Positions 46,162 to 56,418 of a DNA stretch of 64,000 nt are shown piece by piece; position 1 is the first letter of the stretch; every line of letters begins with the position of its first letter. Position numbers and translations under genes: made by a program. A model generated the notes under the pieces. That model ran no database searches and was not told the origin of the DNA. It was given only the letters and a program-made list of their open reading frames with translations. Source of the stretch: Actinomycetota bacterium (GTDB taxonomy: Bacteria; Actinomycetota; UBA4738; HRBIN12); NCBI GenBank assembly GCA_026003015.1, contig BPGL01000002.1:310001-374000 (forward strand). Reading direction: 5' to 3'.

Positions 46162-47619
46162 ATGGCCGACGCCCTGCAGAACTACATCGACGGCAAGTGG
46201 GTCGATGCGCAGGACGGCGAGCGCTTCGACGTCTACAACCCGGCCACCGGGGAGGTCATCGCGACGGCGCCCCACTCGAAGGAGGCCGACGTCGCAGCGG
46301 CGGTCGCCGCCGCACGAAGGACGTTCGACGAGGGCACGTGGTGGCCGAGCACCCCCGCCCGCGAGCGCGGGCCGGATCCTCCTTCGGGCGGGCCGAGATC
46401 GTGCGGCGGGAGCACGAGCGCCTGGCGCGGCTCGAGTCGCTCGACAGCGGCAAGCCGATCGGCGAGGCCCGAGACGACATCGCCGAGGTCGCCTTCATGT
46501 TCGAGTACTACGGCGGTTGGGGCGACGAAGATCGCGGGCGAGTCCCAGCACCTGGACCGCGAGGCGATGTTCATGGTGTGGAAGGAGCCGGTGGGCGTCG
46601 CGGGCCGGCATCACGCCGTGGAACTACCCGATGATGATGGCGGTGCAGAAGGTGGCCCCCGCGATCGCTGCAGGATGCACCTTCATCCTGAAGCCACCGG
46701 AGCAGACGCCGCTCACCTGCCTGGAGCTCCCGAAGATCCTGGAGGAGGCCGGGCTGCCCACCGGCGTCCTCCACGTGGTCACGGGGTTCGGCGAGACGGA
46801 GCGGGCGCGCCGCTGTGCTCGCACCCCGGGGTGGACAAGATCGCCTTCACCGGGTCGAAGGAGGTCGGCAAGATCATCATGCGGACCGGCGCCGACACCC
46901 TGAAGCGCGTCACGCTCGAGCTCGGTGGCAAGTCGCCGAACATCGTGTTCTCCGACGCGGACTTCGAGGCCGCCGTCGAGGGTTCGTGCAACGGCGTCTT
47001 CTGGAACCAGGGCGAGATCTGCTCGGCGGGGACGCGGGTGTTCGTCGAGCGCCGCATCTACGACGAGGCCCTCGAAGCGTTCGTGGAGCGTGCTTCGTCG
47101 GTTCGCCTCGGCGATCCGGCCTCGGAGGACACGACGATGGGCCCGCTCGTGTCCAAGGAACAGCAGGATCGGGTCCGCCGGTACATCGAGATCGGCGAGC
47201 GGGAGGCGCGGCTCGCGGGCCAGGGGAAGACGCCGGAGGACCCGAGGCTCGCGGGCGGCTACTTCGTGCCGCCGACGATCTTCGCCGACGTGGACAACAC
47301 CGCCACGATCGCGCGCGAGGAGATCTTCGGGCCGGTGATGTCGGTGATCCCGTTCGAGACGCCCGACGACGTGCTCGCGATGTCCAACGACACGGAGTAC
47401 GGGCTGGCGGCGGCGATCTGGACGCGGGACGTGAAGAAGGCGATGCGGGCCGCCCAGGCGTTGCGCGCTGGGATCGTGTGGATCAACGACACGCAGCCGG
47501 CCCCGACCGAGATGCCCTGGGGTGGCTACAAGCAGTCGGGGGTCGGCCGGGAGCTCGGTCGCGCGGGCCTCGAGGACTACCTCGAGGAGAAGGCCGTCTA
47601 CCTCAACCTCGGCGACTGA
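46162..47619 (+). CDS. NAD-dependent aldehyde dehydrogenase, frameshifted in its first half
   Basis: The start ([38 protein letters not shown]) and the second half ([35 protein letters not shown] with the catalytic cysteine, [24 protein letters not shown]) are clear. Between about 46365 and 46850 the correct protein jumps frames. [34 protein letters not shown] and [37 protein letters not shown] are read from other frames. Insertions such as ggg|c|cgg, tgg|g|gcg and gcg|g|gcc explain the jumps. The breaks net to a multiple of three, so one open frame survives but with a wrong segment. It resembles betaine-aldehyde dehydrogenases. Confidence 0.94.
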   Translation: MADALQNYIDGKWVDAQDGERFDVYNPATGEVIATAPHSKEADVAAAVAAARRTFDEGTWWPSTPARERGPDPPSGGPRSCGGSTSAWRGSSRSTAASRSARPETTSPRSPSCSSTTAVGATKIAGESQHLDREAMFMVWKEPVGVAGRHHAVELPDDDGGAEGGPRDRCRMHLHPEATGADAAHLPGAPEDPGGGRAAHRRPPRGHGVRRDGAGAPLCSHPGVDKIAFTGSKEVGKIIMRTGADTLKRVTLELGGKSPNIVFSDADFEAAVEGSCNGVFWNQGEICSAGTRVFVERRIYDEALEAFVERASSVRLGDPASEDTTMGPLVSKEQQDRVRRYIEIGEREARLAGQGKTPEDPRLAGGYFVPPTIFADVDNTATIAREEIFGPVMSVIPFETPDDVLAMSNDTEYGLAAAIWTRDVKKAMRAAQALRAGIVWINDTQPAPTEMPWGGYKQSGVGRELGRAGLEDYLEEKAVYLNLGD

Positions 47620-48825
47620 CGGTCCCGCGGCCCTCCCCGGTGCGCGCGGGGGTGGCGAGCAGGCCGGCGGCGACGATGCCGACGGTCGAGGCGACGATCA
47701 CGGCCATGGCGGTTCGCAGGTCGAAGGACTCGGCGAGCCAGCCGAAGATCGGCGGGCTCCAGACGAAGCCCGAGTAGCCGAGGGTCGTCACGGCCGCGAT
47801 GGCGTTCGCCTGATCTCGGGGGGCGGTCGTCCCGATGAGCCCGAAGCCGGCGGGCGCCGCGGCCGAGATCGCGAAGGCCCATCAGCAGGAACGCCATGCC
47901 GACGACGAGGGCGCTCGAGGTCGCGGTCGCGGCCGTGCCCGCGAGCGCCGCGCCGACCCCCGCCGCGAGGATCGTCGCCCGCGGCCCGAAGCCGAACAGC
48001 ACCCGACCGGCGAACAGCCGTCCCAGGCACAGCGACGCGGAGAACGCCCCGAAGGCCAGAGCCGCCCCGCCGGCGCTGGCGCCGAGCTCGTCCTGGAGGT
48101 ACAGCCCGGACCAGGTGTCCATCGAGCCCTCGACGAGGAAGGCGAACAGCACGACGATCCCGGCGACCCACAGGCCCGGGTAGCGGCGGAACGCCGACAG
48201 CGAGATCCGGGCGGCCTCCTGTGCCTCGGCGCCGGGCTCGGGGCTGCCCCGGCGCGCGTTCCAGGCGGCGGTCGCGACCAGGGCCAGGGCCGCGAAGAGG
48301 AACCCCGACTGGAAGCCCAGCCCGAGCGCGGCGACGACGGCGCCGGCGAGGGCGCCCGAGACCCCCGCCGGCCGCGTAGCTCGCGTGCAGCCACTGGAGC
48401 ACCGGTCGACCGGTCGCCGACTCGAGGCGCTGCGCGTCGACGTTCAAGAAGACGTCGATCAGCCCGTTGCCCGCTCCGACGACGACGAAGGCGAGCCACA
48501 GGCCGCCCGCCGGGGCCATCGCCATCCCGACCGAGCCCGCCGCGAGGGTCGCGAGGGAGGCCGGGACCACCGCGCCGAGCCGCAGGCGCGCCAGGCGCGG
48601 CGTGGCGGTCACCATCGTGACCACGGCGGTCATCGACAGGAGGGCGAGCAGCGCTCCGTTCTGTCCGTACGACAGGTTCCGCTCCGCGTTGAGGTCGGCG
48701 ATGACGATCACCCAGACCCCCCAGAACTGGCCGAAGGCCCAGTAGCCGGCCAGCAGCGCCCGGGTCCGCCTCGCCGCGTCGGGCTCGGGCCGTGCGGGCG
48801 CTCGCGCGTTGGCGGCGGGGTCCAT
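47603..48825 (-). CDS. MFS transporter with two frameshifts
   Basis: About 407 aa with 12 helices when corrected. The N-terminal half reads LLAGYWAFGQFWGVWVIVIADL and VVVGAGNGLIDVFLNVDAQRLE. The middle is FLVEGSMDTWSGLYLQDELGAS, read in another frame, and the end is TLGYSGFVWSPPIFGWLAES, read in a third. It resembles small fucose/inner-membrane MFS proteins. Breaks sit near 48367 (five G instead of four) and near 47880 (ctt|c|gcg). The tail overlaps the aldehyde dehydrogenase end by 17 nt. The substrate is unknown. Confidence 0.88.
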
Positions 48826-48875
48826 GGCCGTCCATCTTGCCATGCGCCGCCGCGGATCCGGGAACCCGGCGCGCC

Positions 48876-48906
48876 TTGACCGGCTCGCGGCCGAGCGCGG
48901 TAGACT
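48876..48906 (+). promoter_or_regulatory. potA promoter
   Basis: TTGACC (48876-48881), a rather long 19-nt spacer and TAGACT (48901-48906), 9 nt before the potA ATG. Confidence 0.45.
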
Positions 48907-48915
48907 CCGGTCCCG

Positions 48916-50034
48916 ATGGCCGGTGGAGAGGTCCAGCTCGTCGATCTCGTGAAGCGTTTCGGCGACTTCACCGCGGTCGATGGGATCAACCTGCGGGTGC
49001 CTCCGGGCGAGTTCTTCTCCCTGCTCGGCCCCTCCGGATGCGGGAAGACGACGACGCTGCGGATGATCGCCGGCTTCGAGCGGCCGACCGAGGGGCAGAT
49101 CCTCCTCGACGGCGTCGATATGGCCGGGACCCCTCCCCACAAGCGGAACGTCAACACCGTCTTCCAGAACTACGCCTTGTTCCCGCACCTGACGGTTGAG
49201 AAGAACGTGGCCTTCGGGCTCAAGTACCAGCACCTCTCGAAGGCCGAGCAGGCCCGCCGGGTCGGGCGAGCCCTCGAGCTCGTGCGCCTGACGGGTTTCG
49301 AGAAGCGGCGTCCGAACCAGCTGTCCGGCGGTCAGCAGCAGCGGGTCGCGCTGGCCCGAGCGTTGATCCTCAACCCGGCCGTGCTGCTGCTCGACGAGCC
49401 GCTCGGAGCGCTCGACGCGAAGCTGCGCAAGGCCCTGCAGATCGAGCTCAAGACGATCCAGGAGGAGGTTGGGATCACCTTCATCTACGTGACCCACGAC
49501 CAGGAAGAGGCCCTGACGATGTCCGACCGGATCGCGGTGATGTCGAACGGCCGCGTCGAGCAGGTCGGCCCGCCGAAGGAGGTCTACGAGGAGCCCGCGA
49601 CCGCCTACGTCGCCGACTTCCTCGGCGTGTCGAACCTGATGAACGCGACGGCCGAGGGTCCGGCGCCGGGGGGGTGCCGCGTCCGCCACGGCGACTTCGA
49701 GCTCGTCGCCGGCCAGGGTGAGGAGGACGCGCGCGGCCCCGTGAAGCTCTGCATCCGCCCCGAGCGGGTGGAGCTCGAGCCGGGCGACGCGACCGGGCCC
49801 AACCGGATCCCCGGGATGGTCGAGCGGGTCGTCTACGTGGGGTCGGTCCTGCACGTGCTCGTGAACCTCGCTCCCGGCGACAAGATCCAGGTCTGGATCC
49901 AGAACGAGGGGCAGGGGGCGACCTGGGCGCAGGGGAGCCCGGTCAAGGTGCACTTCCCCGTGGCGTCGCTGCGGGTGCTTCCCGAGGGGGAGATCTCCGA
50001 GGAGGGGTTCGCCGCCGCCGCGGCCGCCCGCTGA
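48916..50034 (+). CDS. potA: Spermidine/putrescine ABC transporter, ATP-binding subunit
   Basis: A 372-residue ABC ATPase. Walker A is GPSGCGKTTT, the Q-loop is VFQNYALFPHLTV, the signature is LSGGQQQRVALARAL, Walker B is LLLDEPLGALD and the switch histidine is in VTHDQEEA. A C-terminal TOBE domain (about 280-355) follows. It powers polyamine import with the potDBC genes that face it. Placing potA convergent to potDBC, rather than in one operon, is unusual. The ATG lies 9 nt after TAGACT. Confidence 0.95.
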   Translation: MAGGEVQLVDLVKRFGDFTAVDGINLRVPPGEFFSLLGPSGCGKTTTLRMIAGFERPTEGQILLDGVDMAGTPPHKRNVNTVFQNYALFPHLTVEKNVAFGLKYQHLSKAEQARRVGRALELVRLTGFEKRRPNQLSGGQQQRVALARALILNPAVLLLDEPLGALDAKLRKALQIELKTIQEEVGITFIYVTHDQEEALTMSDRIAVMSNGRVEQVGPPKEVYEEPATAYVADFLGVSNLMNATAEGPAPGGCRVRHGDFELVAGQGEEDARGPVKLCIRPERVELEPGDATGPNRIPGMVERVVYVGSVLHVLVNLAPGDKIQVWIQNEGQGATWAQGSPVKVHFPVASLRVLPEGEISEEGFAAAAAAR

Positions 50035-50048
50035 GGGGCGTCGAGGCG

Positions 50049-50990
50049 TCAGATCTCGAGGCGCGCGAAGTCCTCCACCGCCGAGCGCGTCTCACCCTCG
50101 TGGCGACGGATCGCCACGCGCTGGACGAGCACCGCGAGGGTGATCGCCAGCAGCGAGCCGACCATCATCAGCGTCGCGATCGCGTTCAGGCCCGGGTTCC
50201 CGGCGTTGCGGGCCGCCGAGTAGATCTTGATCGGGATCGTCGTGCAGTTCTCGATGCACAGGAACGCGCTGATCACGAAGTCGTCGATGGAGATCGCGAA
50301 GGCGATGAAGGCGCCGGCGAACACCGCCGGGAGCAACAGCGGGAGCAGCACCCTGCGGATGGCCTCGGCCGAGGACGCGCCCAGGTCCATCGCCGCCTCC
50401 TCGTACTCCTTGCCGATCGCGAACAGCCGTCCCCGGGTCACGATCACGACGTAGGACAGCGTGAACGTGATGTGCCCGACGATCATCGCGGGCAGGCCGA
50501 GCGGGATGAACTCGTAGAGGTTGACGAAGATCAGGAACAACGACACGCCCATCACGATCTCGGGGGTGACGAGGGGGAACAGCATCAGGAAGTTCGCCGC
50601 GCCCGAGCCTCGACCGCGCCATCGCGCGAGGCCGAGCGCGAGCCCGACGCCGAGCAGCGTGGCGACCGGGACCGTCACGGCGGCGATCTTCAGGCTGTTC
50701 TCCAGCGAGAACCACAGCGATGGGTCGTACTCCCGGGAGCCGGGCACGAAGATGCCCTGGTACCACTGGAGGGAGAAGCCCTGGAACGTGCTCCGGGACC
50801 GCCCGTCGTTGAACGAGAACTGCACCGCGATCAAGACGGGGACGATCGTCCAGGCGATGTACAGCCAGGTCCACACGACGAGGAAGCGGGGCCGCCCCCA
50901 AGGGTTCGTGAACCATCGGCGCCACCAGGCGCTGCGCGGCACCGGCGCGGTACGGGCGATCGGCGGTGCGGCCTCGGTGATCGCGCTCAC
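50049..50990 (-). CDS. potC: Spermidine/putrescine ABC transporter permease PotC
   Basis: A 313-residue permease with six helices. The ATPase-contact EAA loop is EYEEAAMDLGASSAEAIRRVLLPLLLPAV, and VMGVSLFLIFVNL matches the PotC group. It is the last gene of the potDBC unit; its ATG overlaps the potB stop by 4 nt. It lies 14 nt from convergent potA. Confidence 0.95.
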   Translation of the reverse strand: MSAITEAAPPIARTAPVPRSAWWRRWFTNPWGRPRFLVVWTWLYIAWTIVPVLIAVQFSFNDGRSRSTFQGFSLQWYQGIFVPGSREYDPSLWFSLENSLKIAAVTVPVATLLGVGLALGLARWRGRGSGAANFLMLFPLVTPEIVMGVSLFLIFVNLYEFIPLGLPAMIVGHITFTLSYVVIVTRGRLFAIGKEYEEAAMDLGASSAEAIRRVLLPLLLPAVFAGAFIAFAISIDDFVISAFLCIENCTTIPIKIYSAARNAGNPGLNAIATLMMVGSLLAITLAVLVQRVAIRRHEGETRSAVEDFARLEI

Positions 50991-51922
50991 GCCCGCGCCT
51001 CCTTGGCCGCTCGAGCGACGCTCACGAGGTAGTAGATCATGAGGACGCCGACGAACACCGAAAGCAGGAACGTGAGCGAGGCGCCGCTCGGGGCCTGCCC
51101 GGCCTGGTGGATGCGCGACTCGATCGCGTTGCCGATCATCGTGACGCTCGGCGAGCCCGACATCAGCGTGGGCGTGTAGTAGTCGCCGAACATCGGCAGC
51201 GTGATGATGACCGAGCCGGCGAGGATGCCCTGCTTGGACAGCGGCAGCGTCACGCGCCAGAACGTGCTCCGAGGGCTCGCGCCCATGTCACGTGCGGCCT
51301 CCAGCTGGGATCGGTCGATCCGGTCGAGCGCGGCGTACAGCGGGAGCACGAAGAACGGGATGTAGCCGTAGACGAGCCCGAGGATCACCGTGATCGGCGC
51401 GGCTCGGCCGGCGAACCAGTTGATCGGCTCCTCCACGCCCGGCAGGAGCATGAACAGCCGGCTCACGATCCCCGGGGAGCCGGGGTCGTTCGTGAGCAGG
51501 TTCACCCAGGCGAGCATCCGCATCAGGTAGCTCATCCAAAACGGGGCGATCATCAGGGTGAGCAGGAGGACCTTCCAGCGCCCCGCGTGGCGCGCGATGT
51601 AGTAGGCGACCGGGTAGCCGATCAGGACGCACAGCGACACGGACGTCACGACGTAGACGATCGTGCGGAGGAACTGGCCTCGAAGGGGGGTCGGCGCCGT
51701 GAGCTCGCGCAGGACCTGCACCATCCATCCGCGGTCCCACTCCAGCGGGTTCCACGCCGGCAGCGGGCCCGCGAAGATCGGGTCGAGCCGCCCGAACGCC
51801 GTGGCGACGATCGCGTAGAAGGGCGTGAGGAACAGCAGCACGAGCCACGCGAGCCCGGGGGCCGCGAAGGCAGGCCAGTACCAGCGCTTCTGGCCGACGA
51901 TGTCGCCGGTCGGTGTGGGCAT
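50987..51922 (-). CDS. potB: Spermidine/putrescine ABC transporter permease PotB
   Basis: A 311-residue permease with six helices. The EAA loop is QLEAARDMGASPRSTFWRVTLPLSKQGI, and segments PFWMSYLMRMLAWVNLL and ITLPMFGDYYTPTLM match PotB. It lies 15 nt after potD and overlaps potC. Confidence 0.95.
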   Translation of the reverse strand: MPTPTGDIVGQKRWYWPAFAAPGLAWLVLLFLTPFYAIVATAFGRLDPIFAGPLPAWNPLEWDRGWMVQVLRELTAPTPLRGQFLRTIVYVVTSVSLCVLIGYPVAYYIARHAGRWKVLLLTLMIAPFWMSYLMRMLAWVNLLTNDPGSPGIVSRLFMLLPGVEEPINWFAGRAAPITVILGLVYGYIPFFVLPLYAALDRIDRSQLEAARDMGASPRSTFWRVTLPLSKQGILAGSVIITLPMFGDYYTPTLMSGSPSVTMIGNAIESRIHQAGQAPSGASLTFLLSVFVGVLMIYYLVSVARAAKEARA

Positions 51923-51937
51923 GGACCTCGTCCGAGC

Positions 51938-53275
51938 TTAGCCGGCCTTCACCTCGGCGAACGCGTTCTGGTACAGCGTGTCGACCTGGACCGGCAGCCC
52001 GATCGCGCGCTTGCCGATCTCGAAGTCCTCCTGCGTCACGATCGTCGAACGCAGGTTGTCCCACCGGCCCCGGTACTCCCAGCTGAACCAGCCCTCGAGA
52101 CCGGGGTAGCCCTCGTCGAAGATCGTCTCGGGCTCGACGACGTTGAACGGCACCTGGTAGCCGACCCAGGTCCAGTTCTTGATCCCCTCGAACTCGTCGA
52201 GCATGAAGTTCAGGAACAGGTGCGCGAGGACCGGGTTCTTCGCGCTCGTCGGGATGGCCATCGTGTCGTTCCCGATCGTGCCCCCGAACCCGTCGCGGGC
52301 CGGCCAGGTGTAGCGCAGCAGGGCCGACTCCTCCTTGCTCCCCACGTACCAGGGACCCGCCTGGATGTCGCCCGACCAGGACTGGTGCAGCCCGAACTTC
52401 CCCTCGGGGATCCCGGCGTAGGCACCGTCGATCGTGTAGCGGACGTCCATCGTGTCGTTGAGCTCGAGGAGCCGCTGCTTGGCCGCCTCGATGACCGCCG
52501 GGTCGGACGTGTTGACGTCCGTCGCCTCCCCGAGGTCGACGAGCATCCCGAGGGCGAGGGCCTCGCGGTAGTCGTCGTAGACCCCGGTGATCCCCTTGAA
52601 GTCGGTGTCCCACAGGATCTGCCAGGAGTTGTCGTAGGCCGTGGGCAGGTCCTCCGGCTCGTAGGGGACGAGATCGGTCCGCCAGGCGATCCCCGTGTGG
52701 TAGATCGTGTACGGCACGGTGTACTGGGCGCCTTGGTCGTAGAACGGGTCCTGCAGCGCCGGCCACACGTTCTTCATGTTCGGGATGTAGTCGTGGTTCA
52801 GCGGCTGGAGGAGCTTGGCCGCAACGAGCTTGGGCACGACGTCGATCGTCGGGAAGAAGACGTCGAACTCGACCTGGCCCGTCTGGATCTTCTGGATCGC
52901 CTCCTCCATGTTGTAGAAGGTCTCGTAGCGCCACTCGACGTCGTACTTCTTCGAGAAGTCGTCAAGGACCTTCTTCCAGATGTACTGCTCCCAGTTGTAG
53001 ATCACCAGGGGCCCGGCCTCGGGCTCGAGGTCCGACGCGATGGGCGGCACGTCCTCCCAGGTCTGCAGGCGCACCGGGTTCTCGGGGGTTCCGAACAGCG
53101 GCCCCTCGGGCTGTCCGGTGTCGGTGGCGGTCCCGCCGCCGCCCCCCTGCTCGCTCGCACAGGCGGCCAGGATCGCGGCCGTGCTCGGGAGCGCAACACC
53201 CGTCGCCAGGGACCGCCGGAGGAAGTCCCGGCGCGTCAGCCGACGGTGGTTCGGGTCCCGTGGGTGGAAGACCAT
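51938..53275 (-). CDS. potD: Polyamine-binding protein PotD (Tat lipoprotein)
   Basis: A 445-residue extracellular solute-binding protein. The N-terminus has a twin-arginine signal (RRLTRRDFLRRSLATG) and a lipobox (STAAILAAC), so it is Tat-exported and lipid-anchored. VIYNWEQYI, FDVFFPTIDVVPKL and VEPETIFDEGYPGLEGW match the PotD/PotF fold. It captures putrescine or spermidine for PotBC. AAGGAGGGG precedes the ATG. A palindrome upstream at 53309 may control it. Confidence 0.95.
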   Translation of the reverse strand: MVFHPRDPNHRRLTRRDFLRRSLATGVALPSTAAILAACASEQGGGGGTATDTGQPEGPLFGTPENPVRLQTWEDVPPIASDLEPEAGPLVIYNWEQYIWKKVLDDFSKKYDVEWRYETFYNMEEAIQKIQTGQVEFDVFFPTIDVVPKLVAAKLLQPLNHDYIPNMKNVWPALQDPFYDQGAQYTVPYTIYHTGIAWRTDLVPYEPEDLPTAYDNSWQILWDTDFKGITGVYDDYREALALGMLVDLGEATDVNTSDPAVIEAAKQRLLELNDTMDVRYTIDGAYAGIPEGKFGLHQSWSGDIQAGPWYVGSKEESALLRYTWPARDGFGGTIGNDTMAIPTSAKNPVLAHLFLNFMLDEFEGIKNWTWVGYQVPFNVVEPETIFDEGYPGLEGWFSWEYRGRWDNLRSTIVTQEDFEIGKRAIGLPVQVDTLYQNAFAEVKAG

Positions 53276-53308
53276 GGCGTGCCCCTCCTTCAGCGTTGCG
53301 GCCCCTTC

Positions 53309-53330
53309 GGTTTGAACGGTCGAACAAACC
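53309..53330. promoter_or_regulatory. Possible operator upstream of potD
   Basis: Inverted repeat GGTTTG-N10-CAAACC, 34 nt upstream of the potD start; it also contains a GAAC-GGTC-GAAC direct repeat. It is one of the few AT-richer patches here. The cognate regulator is not in the window. Confidence 0.4.
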
Positions 53331-53499
53331 GACGCGCTTGCCTACCATAGCCCGTCGGGACTACGCAAGGTAGTCGGCGAGCAACCGGCCCCTCACCAGG
53401 TCATACGCCCGAGCCCGACCCGAGGATCGGGCTCGCCCTGGCCCGTCGTTGCTAGCATCCGGCCGCCCGCGACCACGGCGCGACCACGGGGAGGCATGG

Positions 53500-54324
53500 A
53501 TGTCCGACAACGACGCGGTGCTCGTCACCGAGGACCTCGGCCCGGTGCGACGGCTGACGCTGAACCGTCCGAAGGCCCTCAACGCGCTGAACCACGAGCT
53601 GCTCGAGGCGCTCGACGAGGCCGTCGCGGCCGCAGCGGCCGACGACGCCGTCCGCGTGGTCGTCCTGCGGGGGGCGGGACGGGCCTTCTGCGCCGGCTAC
53701 GACCTCAACGAGGACGCCGCGGGCGAGCCGCTCGACGCGGCCGGGTGGCACGAGGCCCTGCGCGTGGACACCGAGCGGATGCTCGCGCTGTGGGGCTGTC
53801 CGAAGCCCGTGATCGCGAGCGTACACTCCTACTGCCTGGCGGGGGGCACCGATCTGATGCTGGCCTGCGATCTCGCGGTGGCCGCCGACGACGCCTACTT
53901 CGGGTACGTGGACATCCGGTTCGGCTCGGGGGTCGTGTCGATGTTCCTCCCCTGGGTCGTGGGCGCGCGCACGGCCAAGGAGCTGCTGTTCACCGGCGAG
54001 GACCGGATCCCCGCCGCCGAGGCCCTGCGGATCGGGCTCGTGAACCGGGTCGTGCCCCGAGACCGGCTGGACGAGGCCACGCTCGAGCTCGCCGAGGCGA
54101 TCGCGAAGAACGAGCCCTTCGTCGTGCAGATGACGAAGCGCGCGGTGAACCGGGCGTGGGAGGTCGCCGGGTTCCGGGAGGCGATGGCGGCCAACGTCGA
54201 GCTGGACGCCTTGATCGAGGCCGCGAACCTGCCGTCGCGCGAGGAGTTCCGCAGGATCACGCAAGAGCAGGGGCTCAAGGCGGCGATCGCGTGGCGGGAC
54301 GCGCGGTTCCGCGGAGATGCGTGA
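53500..54324 (+). CDS. Enoyl-CoA hydratase/isomerase family protein
   Basis: A 274-residue crotonase-fold protein. It has LTLNRPKALNALNHELLEAL, the oxyanion hole segments GAGRAFCAGYDL and HSYCLAGGTDLMLACDLAVAAD, and FTGEDRIPAAEALRIGLVNRVV. It acts on acyl-CoA thioesters. GGGGAGG precedes the ATG at 53500; the track start at 53449 is too early. A TAGCAT box near 53453 may be the -10. The stop overlaps the next gene's ATG (TGATG). Confidence 0.95.
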   Translation: MSDNDAVLVTEDLGPVRRLTLNRPKALNALNHELLEALDEAVAAAAADDAVRVVVLRGAGRAFCAGYDLNEDAAGEPLDAAGWHEALRVDTERMLALWGCPKPVIASVHSYCLAGGTDLMLACDLAVAADDAYFGYVDIRFGSGVVSMFLPWVVGARTAKELLFTGEDRIPAAEALRIGLVNRVVPRDRLDEATLELAEAIAKNEPFVVQMTKRAVNRAWEVAGFREAMAANVELDALIEAANLPSREEFRRITQEQGLKAAIAWRDARFRGDA

Positions 54325-56418
54325 TGGCCTGGGACCTTCGGCCGCTGCTGGCTCCGCGATCGATCGCGATCGTCGGGGCATCCGAGTCCCCCGACTCCTG
54401 GGCGCCAGAGATCGAGCGTTCCCTGCGACATCTCGGCTACGACGGTGAGCTGTACCCGGTCAACCCGAAGTACGAGCGGGTGTGGGGCCGGCCCTGCCTC
54501 GCGTCGATCGAGGAGCTCCCGCGGGGGGTCGACCTCGTGGTGTTCGTCGTGCCGGCGCGGGTCGTCGTCGGGATGATCGACGCCTGCGCCCGTCGGCGGG
54601 TCCGCGGGATCATGGTCGTGAGCAGCGGGTTCGCCGAGGCCGGGGAGGAGGGCCGGGCGCTCGAGGCCGAGCTCACGAAGGCCGCTCGTCGGGCCCGGAT
54701 CCCCCTGCTCGGGCCGAACGTCGAGGGATTCATCAACTACGTTGACCATGTTGCCCCGTACGGGACGACCCCGCCGGCCGAGCCGATCGTCGGGCCCATC
54801 AGCGTGATCTCTCAGTCCGGGACGGTCGCATGGACGATGAACCAGATGGCGAGCGACCGTGCGGTCGGGCTGAGGATCATCCTGGGGGTCGGCAACGAGG
54901 CGGTGCTGGGCCTGGGGGACCTCTTCTCGTGGGCGGCGACCGACCCGCACACCGAGGTCGTCGCCTCCTACCTCGAGACGGTGCGTGACGTCGAGGGGCT
55001 CGGCGCTGGCCTCGACGCGTTGCGGGCGGCCGGCAAGCCGGTGCTGATCTGCGCGCCGCCGGGGCGCAGCGACGCGGCGCGCCGCTCGATCGTCGCGCAC
55101 ACGGGGGCGCTCGCGGGCCCGACGGGGCTGCGCGACGCCTGGCTGCGTGGCCGGGGAGCGGTGCTGGTGGACGACCCCGTGACCCTGTTCGAGGCCGCGC
55201 TGCTCGTGTCGTATCGCCGACGGGTCCGCACCGACGGCGTGGCCGCGGCCCTGCAGTCGGGCGGGGCGTGCACGCTGTTCGCGGAGGCCGCCGGCGCCCA
55301 GGGGCTACGGCTGCCGGCGTTCTCCTCGCGCACGAAGGCCAAGCTCCGCCGGACCCTGCCCTCCTTCGCCTCGCAGAACAACCCGCTCGACGTCACGGGC
55401 CAGGCCGCCGTCGAGACCGACATGTTCGTGGGGGCGCTCGAGGCGATCGCGCAGGATCCGGCGGTCGGGGTGCTCGCCTTCGACGCGTTCCCGCCGCGGC
55501 TGCCCGGCGAGACCCCCTGGGCCGAGCCCGTGCTCCGGCGGGCCCTCGAGCTGCAGCGACGCACCGGGGGTGGTGGTGGCGAGCGTCTCGATGAGCCCGC
55601 TCGCCTACGGCCCGGAGGCCCGGGCGTTCGTCCGCCGCTGGCGACTGCCGTTCCTCCAGGGGCACCGGGCCGCCGCCGGCGCGATCGGCGCGCTCATCGA
55701 CGTGTCGCGCGCGCGGGCTGCCGTGGCCCGAGAGCGCCCGCCGCACCCCGCGCGGTCGACGGCCCGCCGTTCGCTCCGGGGCGCCGCCGGCCCGATCGAC
55801 GAGCGTCGCGCCGCCCAGCTGCTCGAGCGCTACGGCGTGCGCCGACCGCGGGAGGCGGTCGCCGAGACGCCCGAGGCGGCGTCGCGCATCGCGCAGCGGC
55901 TGGGGTTCCCGGTCGTGGTGAAGGCGCTCGCGCCGGAGCTTCCGCACAAGGCCAAGATCGGGGGCGTGCGGGTCGGGATCCGCAGCGCCCAGGAGACGGC
56001 GGCCGCGGCCGCCGAGGTCCTCGCCGCGGCTCGGAACGCGGGCGCCCGCGCTCCGCGGGTGCTGGTCCAAGAGCAGGTCGACGGGCACGAGGTCCTCGTC
56101 GGCGCCGTCGTCGACGAACGCTTCGGCGCCTGCGTGACGATCCGCCCGGGCGGCGCGCTCGCCGAGGCCGGCGAGGCGGCGTTCGTCGCGTGTCCGCTGT
56201 CGCGGGCGCAGGCGCTTGCGTTCGTGGAGGCCCAGGCCGAGCGGGCCGGCCTCGACCCGCGCCGCCACGACCTCAGGGCCGTCGCCCGCGCGGTCGAGGC
56301 CGTCGGCCGGTGCGCCCACGACCTGCGCGACCGGCTCGCCTCGCTCGAGGCCAACCCGCTCGTCGTGGGACGCCGAGGGGCGATCGCGGTCGACGCCCTC
56401 GCCGAAGCGCGCCCGTGA
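54324..56418 (+). CDS. ADP-forming acyl-CoA synthetase (acetate-CoA ligase family), one frameshift
   Basis: The fused form has a CoA-binding domain (about 8-135; SIAIVGASESP and NPKYERVWG), a succinyl-CoA-ligase-like middle (about 150-440; ISQSGTVAWTMNQM and SIVAHTGALAG with the phosphohistidine) and a C-terminal ATP-grasp part (about 490-698; LGFPVVVKALAPELPHKAKIGGVRVG). As written the frame breaks at about 55567, where five G (accgggggtgg) replace four. Removing one base makes the 2095-nt span 698 codons. It joins acyl groups to CoA with ADP release and follows an enoyl-CoA hydratase. Confidence 0.93.

Noticed and set aside
51107-53350. 747-aa plus-strand ORF opposite potBD
   Set aside because: Composition is a mirror of the pot genes with no domain; antisense shadow.
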